Of a stretch of 64,000 nucleotides of DNA, positions 1 through 9,476 are shown in pieces. The stretch lies in assembly GCA_963828445.1 (NCBI GenBank), contig CAWHFP010000001.1:744001-808000 (forward strand), given 5' to 3'. The stretch's first letter is position 1. Every line of letters starts with the position of its first letter. A program made the position numbers and the translations under genes. The notes beneath the pieces were generated by a model. That model made no database searches, was not told the origin of the DNA, and saw nothing but the letters and a program-made list of their open reading frames with translations. Source of the DNA: Bog-532 sp963828445 (GTDB taxonomy: Bacteria > Actinomycetota > Actinomycetes > Streptosporangiales > Streptosporangiaceae).

Positions 1-332
1 AAGATCTCTTCGTACTCGACGCCCCGCAGGACGCCGGTGACGCACCAGGAGATGTGGTCGTGGACCGGGGTGACCTGGCCGGGACGCCAGACCATGACCG
101 CGATCGAGAACGAGCCGTCCGGCTCCACGTGCACCGGGTGGGTCTGGTACCTGGCCGGATCGCCTTCCAGCTGGGTGGGGGTCAGCAGCTGAGCGGGGTC
201 AGGCAGCTGGCCGGCCAGCGCCTCGGCCACCCGGGCCGACACGTCGGCGGCGGGGCCGCCCGCCTGGACCGCGGTCCGCACGGCGGACGTGAGAGTGGCC
301 GGACAGGTCGAGCGAACGGTGGTGGCGGGCAC
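1..332 (-). CDS. Cysteine dioxygenase-family cupin, 3' end outside the window
   Basis: Reading leftwards from a GTG at 332, the minus strand gives about 110 residues before the window edge. The stretch VWRPGQVTPVHDHISWCVTG carries the P-x-H-D-H pattern of cysteine/thiol dioxygenases, where the two His bind iron, followed by a Cys and the usual L-x-G-x-E-Y strand. The start is fixed by a strong Shine-Dalgarno (GGAGG) eight bases upstream. Such enzymes oxidise a small thiol to a sulfinate in the cytoplasm; the exact substrate cannot be told from this fragment. The third iron ligand lies outside the window, so assignment stops at the family level. The plus-strand ORF over the same bases is a shadow. 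Confidence 0.72.
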   Translation of the reverse strand, partial: MPATTVRSTCPATLTSAVRTAVQAGGPAADVSARVAEALAGQLPDPAQLLTPTQLEGDPARYQTHPVHVEPDGSFSIAVMVWRPGQVTPVHDHISWCVTGVLRGVEYEEI

Positions 333-417
333 AGGTCACACCTCCGGGCAGCGGCAGCTAACTATCACCACCTGGATACCCCGGCCCCACCCATAGCACT
401 AATGCCAAGATCGTCAG

Positions 418-984
418 TTATCCATAGGTATGGCTGATGGGTGAGGAGCGGCGTTGCGGAGGCGGGAGCCGCTGAACTTCAAGCGTCGACTCGATCACCC
501 GGCGCCAGAACGGCCAGATCGACGGGGTGACGCGCAGTTCGATGCCGGCCTCGGCGTGGGCGGCCAGCAGGTCCCCGCAGGCGACCCGTTCGATGGCTTC
601 GACCGGCGCGCGGGAGATCCAGTAGCCGCCGACCTCATGCCGGGTGAAAGTCTCCGCGGGCAGCCGGTAGGCGTACAGGCGGCAGGCCTGCAGGCGGAGG
701 AGCCAGGCCGACTCCATGACGTGGATGCGTCCGGCCGCCGTCGGGCCGAAGAACCGCTCACGATCCACGTCGCTGGTGGCCGAAACCGGCCAGACGCACC
801 CCCGCGGGCAGTCCCGGGGAAACCAGAAGCTGGGCGCGTGCCGGGTGTCCACCGCCCATACCCGCGCCCCGGCCGCCAGGTCGCGACCGGGGCGGGGCTC
901 GAACCGGTCCAGGGACGGGTCCTCGCTGTAGTGCCAGAGCGCGAACGGCCCCTCGTCCCGATACGGCGGTGGCGGCTCGCGCAC
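418..984 (-). CDS. DUF6886 family protein
   Basis: A 188-residue protein containing HYSEDPSLDRFEPRP near residue 18, RVWAVDTRHAPSFWFPRDCP around residue 41 and a Trp/Tyr-rich core. These are hallmarks of the small DUF6886 family, which has no known function. No signal peptide or membrane segment is visible. It lies just downstream of helY (stop at 988) and may be the last gene of that transcription unit. The GTG at 984 has its purine-rich tract directly adjacent, so the true start may be slightly downstream; family members often begin nearer the HYSEDPS motif. Confidence 0.7.
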   Translation of the reverse strand: MREPPPPYRDEGPFALWHYSEDPSLDRFEPRPGRDLAAGARVWAVDTRHAPSFWFPRDCPRGCVWPVSATSDVDRERFFGPTAAGRIHVMESAWLLRLQACRLYAYRLPAETFTRHEVGGYWISRAPVEAIERVACGDLLAAHAEAGIELRVTPSIWPFWRRVIESTLEVQRLPPPQRRSSPISHTYG

Positions 985-987
985 CCC

Positions 988-3927
988 TCAGTCCGTGACG
1001 GTGGTGTAGGCCACGACGCCGCGGCGGATGGCGTCGATGGCGACCCGGGCCGTCTCGGCCACGGTTTCGCTGGCCCGGCCGGACCGGGGCGCGGCCGCGA
1101 TCTGGTCCAGGAGATCGATGAGCTGTTTGATGGACCGCACGAAGTCGCCCGGGGTCAGGTCGGTGTCGGACAGCACGTCGTCCAGCCGGGCGCCGCCGGC
1201 CCACTGGTAGGCCGCGAACGCGAAGCCCAGGTCGGGCTCGCGCAGGAACGAGACGTGGTTGTCCTTTTCCAGCTCGTCCAGCTGGCCCCAGGTGCGGACC
1301 ATCCGGCTGAGCACGTCCCGCACCTTGGAGGACGGTAGCCGGGGCCGGGCCCCGTCATCGTTCTGCCGGGACTCGAACGACAGCGCCGACACGCACGCGG
1401 CCAGTTCCTGGGTGTCCAGGCCGTCCCAGTACCCGCGGCGCAGGCATTCGGCGGCCAGCAGGTCCAGCTCGCTGTACAGTCCGCCCAGCATGCGGCCTTC
1501 GGCGGTGACGGTGTCCCCGGTCAGGTAGCCCAGGCTCTCCAGCACCGCGCAGACCCGGTCGAAGGTGCGGGCGATGACGTGCGAGCGGCTGGCCACCTTC
1601 CGCTCCAGCGCCTCGGTCTCCCGCTTCAGCCGCTGGTACCGCTCGGCGTAGCGAGCGTGCTCGTCCCGGTCCGGGCAGGCGTGGCTGGGGTGCTGGCGCA
1701 GCCGTCGCCGCAGGCTGGCGATCTCCTGCTGGCCGGTGACCGCCCCGGGCCGGTCGTCGTCCCAGTCGGCGGCCCGGCGCGGGCCCTCGATCTCCCGGCC
1801 CGCCAGCCGGTTGCGCATGGAGGCGGCCAGATCGCGGCGGTGCTGCGGCGACCGGACGCTGAACGACCCCGGGATCTTGATCCGGTCGACGGCCTCGACC
1901 GGGACCGGGAAATCGGCCACCGACAGCCGCTTGACCTGCCGGTTGGCGGTGAGCACGAGCGGGCCCTGCCCGGTCATGGCCGCCAGCCGGGACCGGTCCC
2001 CGCCGGCCCCTCCGGTGGCCGGGGCCAGGTTGGGTCCGCGCCCACGCGGCCCGCCGCTCTGCCCCTGCGGGACGGTCTCCAGCACCACGGCCATCCCGGC
2101 CCGGCGGCCGCCGGGGACCCGGATGATGTCGCCGCGGCGCAACGTCTCCAGGGACCGGGCCGCCTCGACCCGGCGGGCGGCGGCCTTGCGGCGGGACTGG
2201 TCGGTCTCCAGGTCGGACAGCTGCCGCCGCAGGTCGGCGTACTGGGCGAAGTCGCCCTGGTCGCAGGCCATCTTCCCGGTCAGCTCGGCCATCAGCTCGG
2301 TGTTGCGCCGGACCTGGCGGGCCAGGCCGACCACGCCCCGGTCGGCCTGGAACTGGGCGAAGGACGACTCCAGCAGGGTGGCCGCCTCGGTCCGGCCGAC
2401 CCGGCCGGTCAGGTTGACCGCCATGTTGTAGGAGGGGCGGAAGCTGGAGTTCAGCGGGTAGGTCCGGGTGCCGGCCAGCCCGCCCACGGCCTCGGGGTCG
2501 ATGCCGGGCTGCCACAGCACCACCGCGTGGCCTTCGACGTCGATGCCGCGCCGCCCGGCCCGGCCGGTGAGCTGGGTGTACTCCCCCGGGGTCAGCTCGG
2601 CGTGGGTCTCGCCATTCCACTTGTCGAGCTTCTCGATGACCACGGACCGGGCCGGCATGTTGATACCGAGGGCCAGGGTCTCGGTGGCGAACACCATCCG
2701 GACCAGGCCGGCCGAGAACAGCTCCTCGACGATCTCCTTGAACGTGGGCAGCATGCCCGCGTGGTGGGCGGCGATGCCGCGCTGCAAGCCGGTCAGGAAT
2801 TCGCCGTAGCCCAGCACGGCCAGGTCCTCGTCGGGGATGTCCCCGGTGCGCTGCTCGACGAAGTCGGTGACGGTGGCGATCTCGTCGGGCTGGGTCAGCC
2901 GCAGCCCGGCCGCCAGGCACTGCTGCACGGCGGCGTCGCAGCCCGCCCGGCTGAAGATGAACTCGATCGCGGGCAGCAGCCCGGACGCGTCCAGCCGGGC
3001 GACCACGTCGGGCCGGTAGGGCGGCCGGGCCCGCACGGTCCGCGGGCCGCCCGCCCGCCCGGCCATGGCCGCGTTGCGGCGGCCGGGGTGGACCCGGCGG
3101 CCACCACGACCGGGCCGGCTGCTGCCGGTCACTGCGGCCTGGGGCTGGGCCCACCGGTCCCGTTGCGCCATCCGGACCAGGTCCGGGTTGACCCGGGTCC
3201 CGGCCGGATCGGTGAACAGGTCGTAGAGCCGGGTGCCGACCATCATGTGCTGCCACAGCGGGACCGGGCGGAGCTCGTCGACGATGACCGTGACCCCGTC
3301 GCGGACGCTGTCCAGCCAGTCGCCGAACTCTTCGGCGTTGCTGACCGTGGCCGACAGGGCCACCACGGCCACGGACCGGGGCAGGTGGATGATGACCTCT
3401 TCCCACACCGCGCCGCGGGACCGGTCGGCCAGGTAGTGGACCTCGTCCAGCACCACGAAGCCGAGCCCGGACAGCGTGGGCGACCCGGCGTACAGCATGT
3501 TGCGCAGTACCTCGGTGGTCATGACCACGATCGGCGCCTCACCGTTGACGCTGTTGTCGCCGGTGAGCAGGCCCACGGTTTTGCTGTCGTAGCGGCGGAC
3601 CAGGTCGGCGTACTTCTGGTTCGACAGCGCCTTGATCGGCGTGGTGTAGAAGCACTTCAGGCCCCGTTCCAGGGCCAGGTGCACGGCGAACTCGCCGACC
3701 ACGGTCTTGCCGGACCCGGTGGGGGCGGCCACGAGTACCCCGTCGCCGCTGTTCAGCGCGGTGCAGGCCTGGAGCTGGAAGTCGTCGAACTCGAAGTCGT
3801 ACAGGGCGCGAAAGCTGGCCAGCTCCGGATGGGCCTGGCGGTCACGGAAAGCCGCGTACCGCTGAGCCGGGGTCCGTGCGGGATATTCCGGAGAGTCATC
3901 GTCTCCCCGGTCGAGCGCAGGGGCCAT
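988..3927 (-). CDS. helY: HelY-type Ski2/Mtr4-like DEAD/DEAH-box helicase
   Basis: A 979-residue superfamily 2 RNA helicase. Walker A is APTGSGKT at residues 68-75, the DEVH box is at 161-164, a SAT motif follows near 193, and motif VI QLTGRAGRRGIDVEGHA lies mid-protein. A long C-terminal region resembles the DSHCT domain of Ski2/Mtr4 helicases. A Gly/Arg/Pro-rich linker sits between the two RecA lobes (roughly residues 245-300). Actinobacterial HelY proteins have this length and domain order and are thought to remodel RNA; the substrate is not known. It follows tatC by about 17 bases on the same strand, as in many actinobacterial genomes. Confidence 0.92.
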   Translation of the reverse strand: MAPALDRGDDDSPEYPARTPAQRYAAFRDRQAHPELASFRALYDFEFDDFQLQACTALNSGDGVLVAAPTGSGKTVVGEFAVHLALERGLKCFYTTPIKALSNQKYADLVRRYDSKTVGLLTGDNSVNGEAPIVVMTTEVLRNMLYAGSPTLSGLGFVVLDEVHYLADRSRGAVWEEVIIHLPRSVAVVALSATVSNAEEFGDWLDSVRDGVTVIVDELRPVPLWQHMMVGTRLYDLFTDPAGTRVNPDLVRMAQRDRWAQPQAAVTGSSRPGRGGRRVHPGRRNAAMAGRAGGPRTVRARPPYRPDVVARLDASGLLPAIEFIFSRAGCDAAVQQCLAAGLRLTQPDEIATVTDFVEQRTGDIPDEDLAVLGYGEFLTGLQRGIAAHHAGMLPTFKEIVEELFSAGLVRMVFATETLALGINMPARSVVIEKLDKWNGETHAELTPGEYTQLTGRAGRRGIDVEGHAVVLWQPGIDPEAVGGLAGTRTYPLNSSFRPSYNMAVNLTGRVGRTEAATLLESSFAQFQADRGVVGLARQVRRNTELMAELTGKMACDQGDFAQYADLRRQLSDLETDQSRRKAAARRVEAARSLETLRRGDIIRVPGGRRAGMAVVLETVPQGQSGGPRGRGPNLAPATGGAGGDRSRLAAMTGQGPLVLTANRQVKRLSVADFPVPVEAVDRIKIPGSFSVRSPQHRRDLAASMRNRLAGREIEGPRRAADWDDDRPGAVTGQQEIASLRRRLRQHPSHACPDRDEHARYAERYQRLKRETEALERKVASRSHVIARTFDRVCAVLESLGYLTGDTVTAEGRMLGGLYSELDLLAAECLRRGYWDGLDTQELAACVSALSFESRQNDDGARPRLPSSKVRDVLSRMVRTWGQLDELEKDNHVSFLREPDLGFAFAAYQWAGGARLDDVLSDTDLTPGDFVRSIKQLIDLLDQIAAAPRSGRASETVAETARVAIDAIRRGVVAYTTVTD

Positions 3928-3944
3928 ACCCCCAGGTTAGTTCG

Positions 3945-4862
3945 TCAGTTCAGGTGGCTGGTGTCGGCCGGGTCATTGTCGGCCGGCTCGAGCGGGGAAG
4001 CCTCGTCGTCGGCCAGGTCCGCGTACGGGTCCTCGATCCGGGCCCGGCGGCGGTCGTTGAAGTAGATGACGACCTCGGCCACCTCGACCAGCACCACGCA
4101 CGGGACCGCGAGCAGCAGCATGCTGATCGGGTCCGGGCTCGGGTTGGCGATGCCCGCGAACAGGAACGCGGCGAACAGCATCAGCCGGCGCCACTTGGCG
4201 AACCGGGCGTGGGTCAGGATGTGGGCGATGTTCAGGATGACCAGGGCCAGCGGCAGCTCGAAGGCCAGCCCGAAGCCCAGGATCATGCCCTGGAAGTAGC
4301 TCAGGTAGGTGTCGATGCTGGGCAGCACCAGCACGCCCTTGGGTGACAGGCCGAGCAGGTACCTCAGGCCCCGGCTCATCACGAAGTAGGCCAGCACGGC
4401 GCCCGTCGCGAACAGCGGGGCGGCAATGGCCACGAACAGGTACGCCCACTTCTTTTCCCGGCGGTACAGCCCAGGGGCGATGAAGGCCCAGATCTGGTAC
4501 AGCCACACCGGCGAGGCCAGGATCAGCCCGACGAAGAACGCGACCTTGACCCGGAGCATGAACGGGTCGAACACCCCGGTGACGACCAGCTGGTCGCCCA
4601 CGGTCTTGCAGCCGGAATGGCCGTTGATGCTGGCCGAGCAGAACGGGTGGGTGACGAAGTCCCAGATCGGGTGGAAGAAGACGAAGCCGAACACCATGGT
4701 CACGACCAGGGCCAGGGCCGCCTTCACCAAGCGATTGCGCAGCTCGCGCAGGTGCTCGATGAGCGGCATGCGACCCTCATCGTCGCTCTTCCTGGACGCC
4801 GCGAGCAGGCGCGAGCCCGCGACGCGCGCGCCGGCCGCGGCATCACCCAGTTTGCTGGCCAT
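3945..4862 (-). CDS. tatC: Sec-independent (Tat) translocase subunit TatC
   Basis: A 305-residue polytopic protein with about six hydrophobic segments and the typical N-terminal EHLRELRNRLVKAALALVV, which precedes the first helix in TatC and helps form the twin-arginine signal-peptide site. The segment FFHPIWDFVTHPF and a later FELPLALVILN also match the family. The C-terminus is a charged cytoplasmic tail (DDEASPLEPADNDP). TatC receives folded twin-arginine substrates at the membrane and works with TatA. It lies 17 bases downstream of tatA and 17 bases upstream of helY, so all three probably share a transcript. The N-terminus has about 30 extra residues before the helical core. Confidence 0.95.
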   Translation of the reverse strand: MASKLGDAAAGARVAGSRLLAASRKSDDEGRMPLIEHLRELRNRLVKAALALVVTMVFGFVFFHPIWDFVTHPFCSASINGHSGCKTVGDQLVVTGVFDPFMLRVKVAFFVGLILASPVWLYQIWAFIAPGLYRREKKWAYLFVAIAAPLFATGAVLAYFVMSRGLRYLLGLSPKGVLVLPSIDTYLSYFQGMILGFGLAFELPLALVILNIAHILTHARFAKWRRLMLFAAFLFAGIANPSPDPISMLLLAVPCVVLVEVAEVVIYFNDRRRARIEDPYADLADDEASPLEPADNDPADTSHLN

Positions 4863-4878
4863 GGTGGAGGTCTACGGG

Positions 4879-5280
4879 TCAGCGGGGCTGCTGGTCCGCG
4901 GACACCGCCGCCTTCTTGCTGGCCGAGTCCTTCAGCTCCTGGAGCTGCTGCTCCAGGCTGTCGATCCGGGCCTGGTGCGCCGCACCCTCGGCCACCTGCT
5001 GGGAGGTGGCCTGCCAGGCCTCGTCGGTAGCGGCTGGGGCCGCAGGCGCCGGGGCCGGGGCCGGGGCCGTCGCCGTGAGCTGGGCGGGGGCCGCGACCGG
5101 GGACTGGCCCTTGGCCTCGTCCTCGTCGTCGTGCATGCTCGAGACCTCAGACTTGAGGATCCGCATGGACCGGCCGAGAGACCGGGCCGCCGCCGGCAGC
5201 TTCGCAGAACCGAAGAGCACGATGATCACGATGGCGACAATCAGGATCTTCCACGGACTGTCGAAAAGGTCGCCTATCAT
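4879..5280 (-). CDS. tatA: Twin-arginine translocase subunit TatA
   Basis: A small protein with one N-terminal transmembrane helix (about residues 11-22, KILIVAIVIIVLFGSAKLP), the FG hinge, and an amphipathic helix with the family sequence LPAAARSLGRSMRILKSEV. The acidic and Ala/Pro-rich tail ends in a short predicted coiled coil (DSLEQQLQELKDSASKK). The ATG at 5280 is preferred over a longer reading frame because GAGG lies six bases upstream and the membrane helix then sits at the normal distance from the N-terminus. It forms the Tat pore with TatC, encoded immediately downstream. A single A-type subunit is seen; no tatB is in the window. Confidence 0.92.
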   Translation of the reverse strand: MIGDLFDSPWKILIVAIVIIVLFGSAKLPAAARSLGRSMRILKSEVSSMHDDEDEAKGQSPVAAPAQLTATAPAPAPAPAAPAATDEAWQATSQQVAEGAAHQARIDSLEQQLQELKDSASKKAAVSADQQPR

Positions 5281-5499
5281 TTCCGTCCTCAGTGGCGGGG
5301 ATAAGGCCCCCCCGCGGTCGGGGCATTTCTTTTGGCGAGTGTACACGTCAGCCCTGGACCTCCGGGAGACCTGCCCGACCGCGTGCCGCTTGCAGATTGG
5401 TGAACATTAGGCCGCGACGACCGCAGTGACGCGTACCGCCCACCGAGCGCTGTATGGGGATGATCGACGATTTTTGTCCCCCTCGGCCCGGGAGGAACG

Positions 5500-5838
5500 T
5501 TGCCACCAGGGCGTGACCGCCCCCCGGCGCCATGGCTGGACCCTGAGCGACGGCAGCAAGCCCAGTACCTGCGCAGACTCGCGCGGATCATCGCGGCGTC
5601 GGCCGGGACCGAGGTGTCCTGCGAGCTGCTGTGGCAGGAGCAGCGCCCTTTTCTGCCCTACCTGCTGGTGCGTGGGGTACCGGTGTGGGTGGTGGAGACC
5701 TCGACCGGACGGCGCTTTCTGTGGAACCGCTACCGGTCACACGCCGTGACCGACGCGGCCGGGGCGGCCGAGGCGGTGCTGGCCGACGTCCGGCCGGGCG
5801 AGGGGCCGGCCGAACCCGGCGGGGCGGGGGGACGTTAG
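5500..5838 (+). CDS. Small conserved hypothetical protein
   Basis: A 112-residue protein with a TTG start supported by GGGAGGAACG immediately upstream. It has an Arg-rich N-terminal helix (ERRQQAQYLRRLARIIA) and a compact core containing PVWVVETSTGRRFLWNRYRS, followed by an Ala/Gly/Pro tail. There is no signal peptide or membrane segment and no motif tied to an activity. It is encoded opposite the tat/paf genes and its stop overlaps the pafC stop by four bases. I do not recognise the family beyond its likely conservation in actinobacteria. Confidence 0.6.
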   Translation: MPPGRDRPPAPWLDPERRQQAQYLRRLARIIAASAGTEVSCELLWQEQRPFLPYLLVRGVPVWVVETSTGRRFLWNRYRSHAVTDAAGAAEAVLADVRPGEGPAEPGGAGGR

Positions 5839-6839
5839 CTGGCGGTGTAGCCGGCCAGCGCGGCGGTGGCGTCGTCGTGGACCTGGGTCCGCAGGTCCTC
5901 GGGGGCGACGATCCGGCCGTCCTCGCCCAGCCGCAGGGCCAGCCGCCGTACCCACTGGGTGTCCGGCGTCCGCAACTGGATGCGGAGCCGCCCGTCGCCG
6001 AGCTCGGTCACCGACTCGGTCGGGTAGTACTCCGCCACCCAGCGGCCGCCCGGCGACACCTCCAGGACCACGTGCACGTCCTCGTCCGAGGGCCGGAACA
6101 GGCCCTGGTCCACGTCCACCGGCTGAGCGTCGTCGGGGACCTCGGCGGGCACGTCGAGCACCTCGGTGCCGAGGATGCGGTCCAGCCGGAACAGCCGCAC
6201 CCCGTCGGCCCGGCGGCACCAGCCCTCCAGGTAGGCCCGCCCCTCCACCACCAGCAGCCGCATCGGGTCCACGTCGCGTTCGGTGGCTTCGTCGCGGCCC
6301 GGCACGTAGTAGCGCAGGTGCAGCCGGCGCCGCCGGGCCAGCGCGTCCCGGATCCGGGCCACGGCCTCTTCCCCGGTGGGCCGGTCGACCTGCACCGAGA
6401 CCTGGGCCGCGGGCGCGGCGGCCTCCCCGGCGGCGGTTTCCAGTTTGGCGATGAGCCGGCTGAGCGCGGACCGGTCCGCCAGCCCGGGCACGTCGGCCAG
6501 CATCCGCAGCGCGATGAGCAGCGCGCTGGCTTCGTCCACGGCCAGCCGGAGCGGCCGCACGATGGACTCGGCCTGGCTGACCACGATCTCGCCGCCTTCG
6601 TAGGACAGGTCGATCGGGCAGTACGGGTCCGGGTCGCGCAGCTCGACGCACCAGAGCAGGTTGAGGTCGTCGACCAGTTCCCGCTCGGTCAGGCCGAACG
6701 CGGCCGCGGTATCGGCCAGGCCCACGGCCTGGCGGCTGACCACGTAGGGCACCAGGGCCAGCAGCCGCTGCAGCCGCTCGGCCGAGGTCGCGGCCTGCCC
6801 GCGCGGCTTGCTGGCGTCGTCTTTGCTTCGCGGGCTCAC
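5835..6839 (-). CDS. pafC: WYL-domain transcriptional regulator PafC
   Basis: A 334-residue protein with an N-terminal winged helix-turn-helix (SAERLQRLLALVPYVVSR onward), a central WYL domain (HLRYYVPGRDEATERDVDPM and the YLEGWCRRADGVRLFRLDRI segment) and a C-terminal WCX-type extension. PafB and PafC form a heterodimeric activator of the LexA-independent DNA-damage response in mycobacteria, and the pair is encoded next to pafA in many actinobacteria. Its start overlaps the pafB stop by four bases, indicating translational coupling. Assignment to PafC rather than PafB rests on gene order (second of the pair, upstream of tatA) and on sequence. Confidence 0.88.
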   Translation of the reverse strand: MSPRSKDDASKPRGQAATSAERLQRLLALVPYVVSRQAVGLADTAAAFGLTERELVDDLNLLWCVELRDPDPYCPIDLSYEGGEIVVSQAESIVRPLRLAVDEASALLIALRMLADVPGLADRSALSRLIAKLETAAGEAAAPAAQVSVQVDRPTGEEAVARIRDALARRRRLHLRYYVPGRDEATERDVDPMRLLVVEGRAYLEGWCRRADGVRLFRLDRILGTEVLDVPAEVPDDAQPVDVDQGLFRPSDEDVHVVLEVSPGGRWVAEYYPTESVTELGDGRLRIQLRTPDTQWVRRLALRLGEDGRIVAPEDLRTQVHDDATAALAGYTAS

Positions 6840-7802
6840 GCCAACGCTCCCTTCAGGCGGCGGATGACCGCGTCGCGCAGGTCGGGCGGGTCGATCACCA
6901 CGACGTCGGCCCCGAACGAGGCCACCTGGTCGGCGAAGTAGCCCGGCTCCGAGTACGGCACGCTGACCGTGTCCCAGCCGTCTGCCGCCGGGGTGGCCGG
7001 GCTGGTGGCGAAGCGGCGCAGACCGTACCCGGCCCCGGCCCGGATCCGGAGCACGGCCACGGCCTCCCGGCCCGGGGACGAGTCGAAGGAGCGTACGACC
7101 TCGCGCACGTCAATATCGGCCGGCACGGTGACGCTGCCCGCCGGCCCGGAGAACCGGACCGGGCCCGCGATGCGGCTCAGCCGGAACACCCGCTCGGCGT
7201 CGCGGTTGCGGTCCCGGCCCGGCCACGTACCAGCGGCCCAGCCGGTTGACCACCCCCCAGGGCTCGAGTTCCCGGGTCTGCGGGTCGCTGCGGCCGGCGG
7301 CCCGGTAGGCGAACGTGACCGGGCGCCGGTCCCGCACCGCCTCCCACAGCGGGCCGAAGGCCGGTTCGGTGGTGTGCACGCGAGGCTCGATGCCCGGCCG
7401 GGTGTCGGGGCCGAGGTCTTCGGTGTCGATGCCGGCCGCCCGCAGCTTGAGCAGCGCGCCGGCGGCGGCCCCGGCCAGTTCGGCGTTGTGCCAGACCCGG
7501 GCGGCCAGGCCCAGAACCGCGGCCTCATCCGGCTCCAGCACCAGTTCCGGCAGTTCGTAAGCCTGCCGCTGGACGCGGTACCCGAGATCCTCGCCGTCCA
7601 GCGGGCTGATCGGGCCGGTCTCCAGCGGGATGCCCAGCTCGCGCAGTTCTTCCTTGTCCCGTTCGAACATGCGCTTGAACGCCTCGGGCTGGTCAGGGTA
7701 GCCGCCCACCGCCTGGCGGATCTGCTCCGCGGTCAGGTAGCGCCGGGTGGACAGCAGGCAGACCACCAGGCTCAGCAGCCGCTCGGTCTTCCGCCGTGAC
7801 AT
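6836..7802 (-). CDS. pafB: WYL-domain transcriptional regulator PafB (apparent frameshift near 7220)
   Basis: The N-terminal part (MSRRKTERLLSLVVCLLSTR, then a winged HTH and half of the WYL domain) reads from the ATG at 7802, backed by GGAGAAGGGG upstream. Near 7220, just after GRWYVAG, the frame is lost. In the next frame the protein resumes exactly where the family does, with RDRNRDAERVFRLSRI, and runs to the stop at 6836. Removing one G from the local GGGCCGGG restores a full-length PafB of about 322 residues. PafB acts with PafC as a DNA-damage-response activator. Because the rest is intact and pafC is coupled to it, a sequencing indel is more likely than true loss, but a real mutation cannot be excluded. 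Confidence 0.85.
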
Positions 7803-7897
7803 TGCCACCCCTTCTCCCCGGTCCAACTGACATTCTCGCCTACCAGTGCCAGTGCGAGTGCACTATTCGGGCCCGTGGCGGCCGCTACTCTGCCGGG

Positions 7898-9020
7898 GTG
7901 ATCACTTGGCGGAACGGCACGGTGGCCCGGGTGCGCCGGGAATGGGCCGGTGCGGCCGAACTCGAGGTGACGATCGAGGGCCCAATCGGGGAGCACTGGG
8001 CGGCCGGTGCGGGCCCTGGCCTATCCGGCCCTGACCGGCCGGCCCGAGCCCGGCGACCGGGTCCTGCTCAACACCACCGCGCTGGACCTGGCCCTCGGCA
8101 CCGGCGGCTACGCCCTGGTGGTGGCGGTCCCGGACCGGCTGCCGCCGGACCGCAGCGGCCCCGGCCACCTGGTCAAGGCCAGGTACACCCCGCTGCAGGC
8201 CATCGTGCTGGGCGCGGACGAGCAGGACTCACCCCACCACGACGTGCTGCGGGACGCCGACGACATCGGCGGCATGCCCGTGGTCGTGGCCGACCTGCAC
8301 TCCGCGCTGGCTCCGGTGCTGGCTGGCCTCTTTGCTGAATACGGAAGGCCGGGGGCGGGTGTCCCGGCCCCGCCGCGGGCCGCCTACGTGATGACCGATG
8401 GCGGAGCGCTGCCGGCCTGGTTCTCCCGGACCTGCGCCACCTTGCGCGAGGCGGGCTGGCTGGCGGGCACGGTGACCGTGGGCCAGGCGTTCGGCGGCGA
8501 CCTGGAGACCGTCACCTTGCACACCGGGCTGCTGGCGGCCCGGCACGTGCTCGGCGCCGACGTGGCCGTGGTGGCCCAGGGACCCGGCAACCTGGGCACC
8601 GGCACCCGCTGGGGGTTCTCGGGGGTGGCGGCGGGCGAGGCGGTGAACGCGGTGGCCGCGCTGGGCGGCCAGCCCGTGGCCGCGCTGCGGATCAGCGACG
8701 CCGACCCGCGCGAGCGGCACCGGGGCATCTCCCACCACAGCCTGACCGCCTACGGCCGGGTCGCGCTGGCCCCGGCCGACGTGGTCCTGCCCGGTCTGGG
8801 CGGCGAGTTCGGCGCCCAGGTCGACCGGGAGGCGGAACCCCTGGCCAAACGCCACACGGTGGTCCGGGTGAGTACCGACGGCCTGGACGAGGCCCTGCGG
8901 GCCAGCCCGGCGCCGCTGTCCACCATGGGCCGCGGGCTGGACGCCGACCACGCCTACTTCCTGGCCTGCGCGGCCGCCGGCCGGCATGCAGCCACTCTGC
9001 TACCAGGTGTAACAATTTGA
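7898..9020 (+). CDS. DUF3866 family protein (apparent frameshift near 8000)
   Basis: The N-terminus (VITWRNGTVARVRREWAGAA) begins at a GTG at 7898. The main body starts in the next frame with RALAYPALTGRPEPGDRVLL and runs to 9020. Both match DUF3866, a family of about 370 residues found almost only in actinobacteria. One extra base between about 7980 and 8007 explains the break. The body contains an invariant-looking QGPGNLGTGTRWGFSG segment and an ISHHSLTAYGRV segment; biochemical function is unknown. It is divergent from pafB, with about 95 bases between them, where the promoters for both must lie. No strong ribosome site precedes the GTG. Confidence 0.78.
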
Positions 9021-9445
9021 CGATGAGACTTCCGTTGAAATGGCGGCATGTGCCGCAGCGCGTGGTGACCGGCGCCTTCATCCTGCAGTCCGGGATCGGC
9101 AAGTGGAACGCGGACGAGGCCACCGCCGCACAACTGCACGGGTTCGCGTCCGGCACCTATCCGTTCCTGGCCAAGCTCAAGCCGCAGGACTTCGTGAAGC
9201 TGCTGGCCGGGACCGAGATCGCGCTGGGCAGCGCGCTGCTGCTGCCGTTCGTGCCGACGGTGGTGGCCGGGGCCGGCCTGACCGCGTTCTCCGGCGGCCT
9301 GCTCGGCCTGTACGCCCGGACCCCGGGCATGCGCAAGGAAGGCACCCCGCTGCCCACCCAGCAGGGCACGGCGCTGGCCAAGGACGTGTGGATGGCCGGA
9401 ATCGGCCTCGGGCTGGTCCTCGACGAACTGACCGACAGCGACTGA
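9017..9445 (+). CDS. DoxX-like small membrane protein
   Basis: A 142-residue protein. The N-terminus reads RHVPQRVVTGAFILQSGIGK and is followed by hydrophobic segments around residues 65-100 (LLAGTEIALGSALLLPFVPT) and near the C-terminus. This resembles DoxX-like quinone-pool or electron-transfer-associated membrane proteins, but the similarity is general. A TTG at 9017, overlapping the upstream stop, has AGGTG seven bases before it; an ATG at 9023 in the same frame is the alternative. Overlap with the DUF3866 gene implies coupled translation. The precise role is unknown. Confidence 0.65.
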   Translation: MTMRLPLKWRHVPQRVVTGAFILQSGIGKWNADEATAAQLHGFASGTYPFLAKLKPQDFVKLLAGTEIALGSALLLPFVPTVVAGAGLTAFSGGLLGLYARTPGMRKEGTPLPTQQGTALAKDVWMAGIGLGLVLDELTDSD

Positions 9446-9476
9446 GTAGACACGCTTAGTTCGATAGCCTGGCCCG

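Noticed and set aside
1579..4065. Very long plus-strand open frame opposite helY and similar long frames opposite other genes (for example 16646-19918, 58192-60660, 61001-63919)
   Set aside because: They are antisense shadows typical of very GC-rich DNA: low-complexity Gly/Arg/Pro/His sequence, no ribosome sites, and the opposite strand carries clear conserved proteins.
7630..7660. Sequence resembling an actinobacterial SOS box (TTCGAACATGCGCTTGA)
   Set aside because: It lies inside pafB, where it encodes the conserved FKRMFERD segment, and only one half matches the consensus well.
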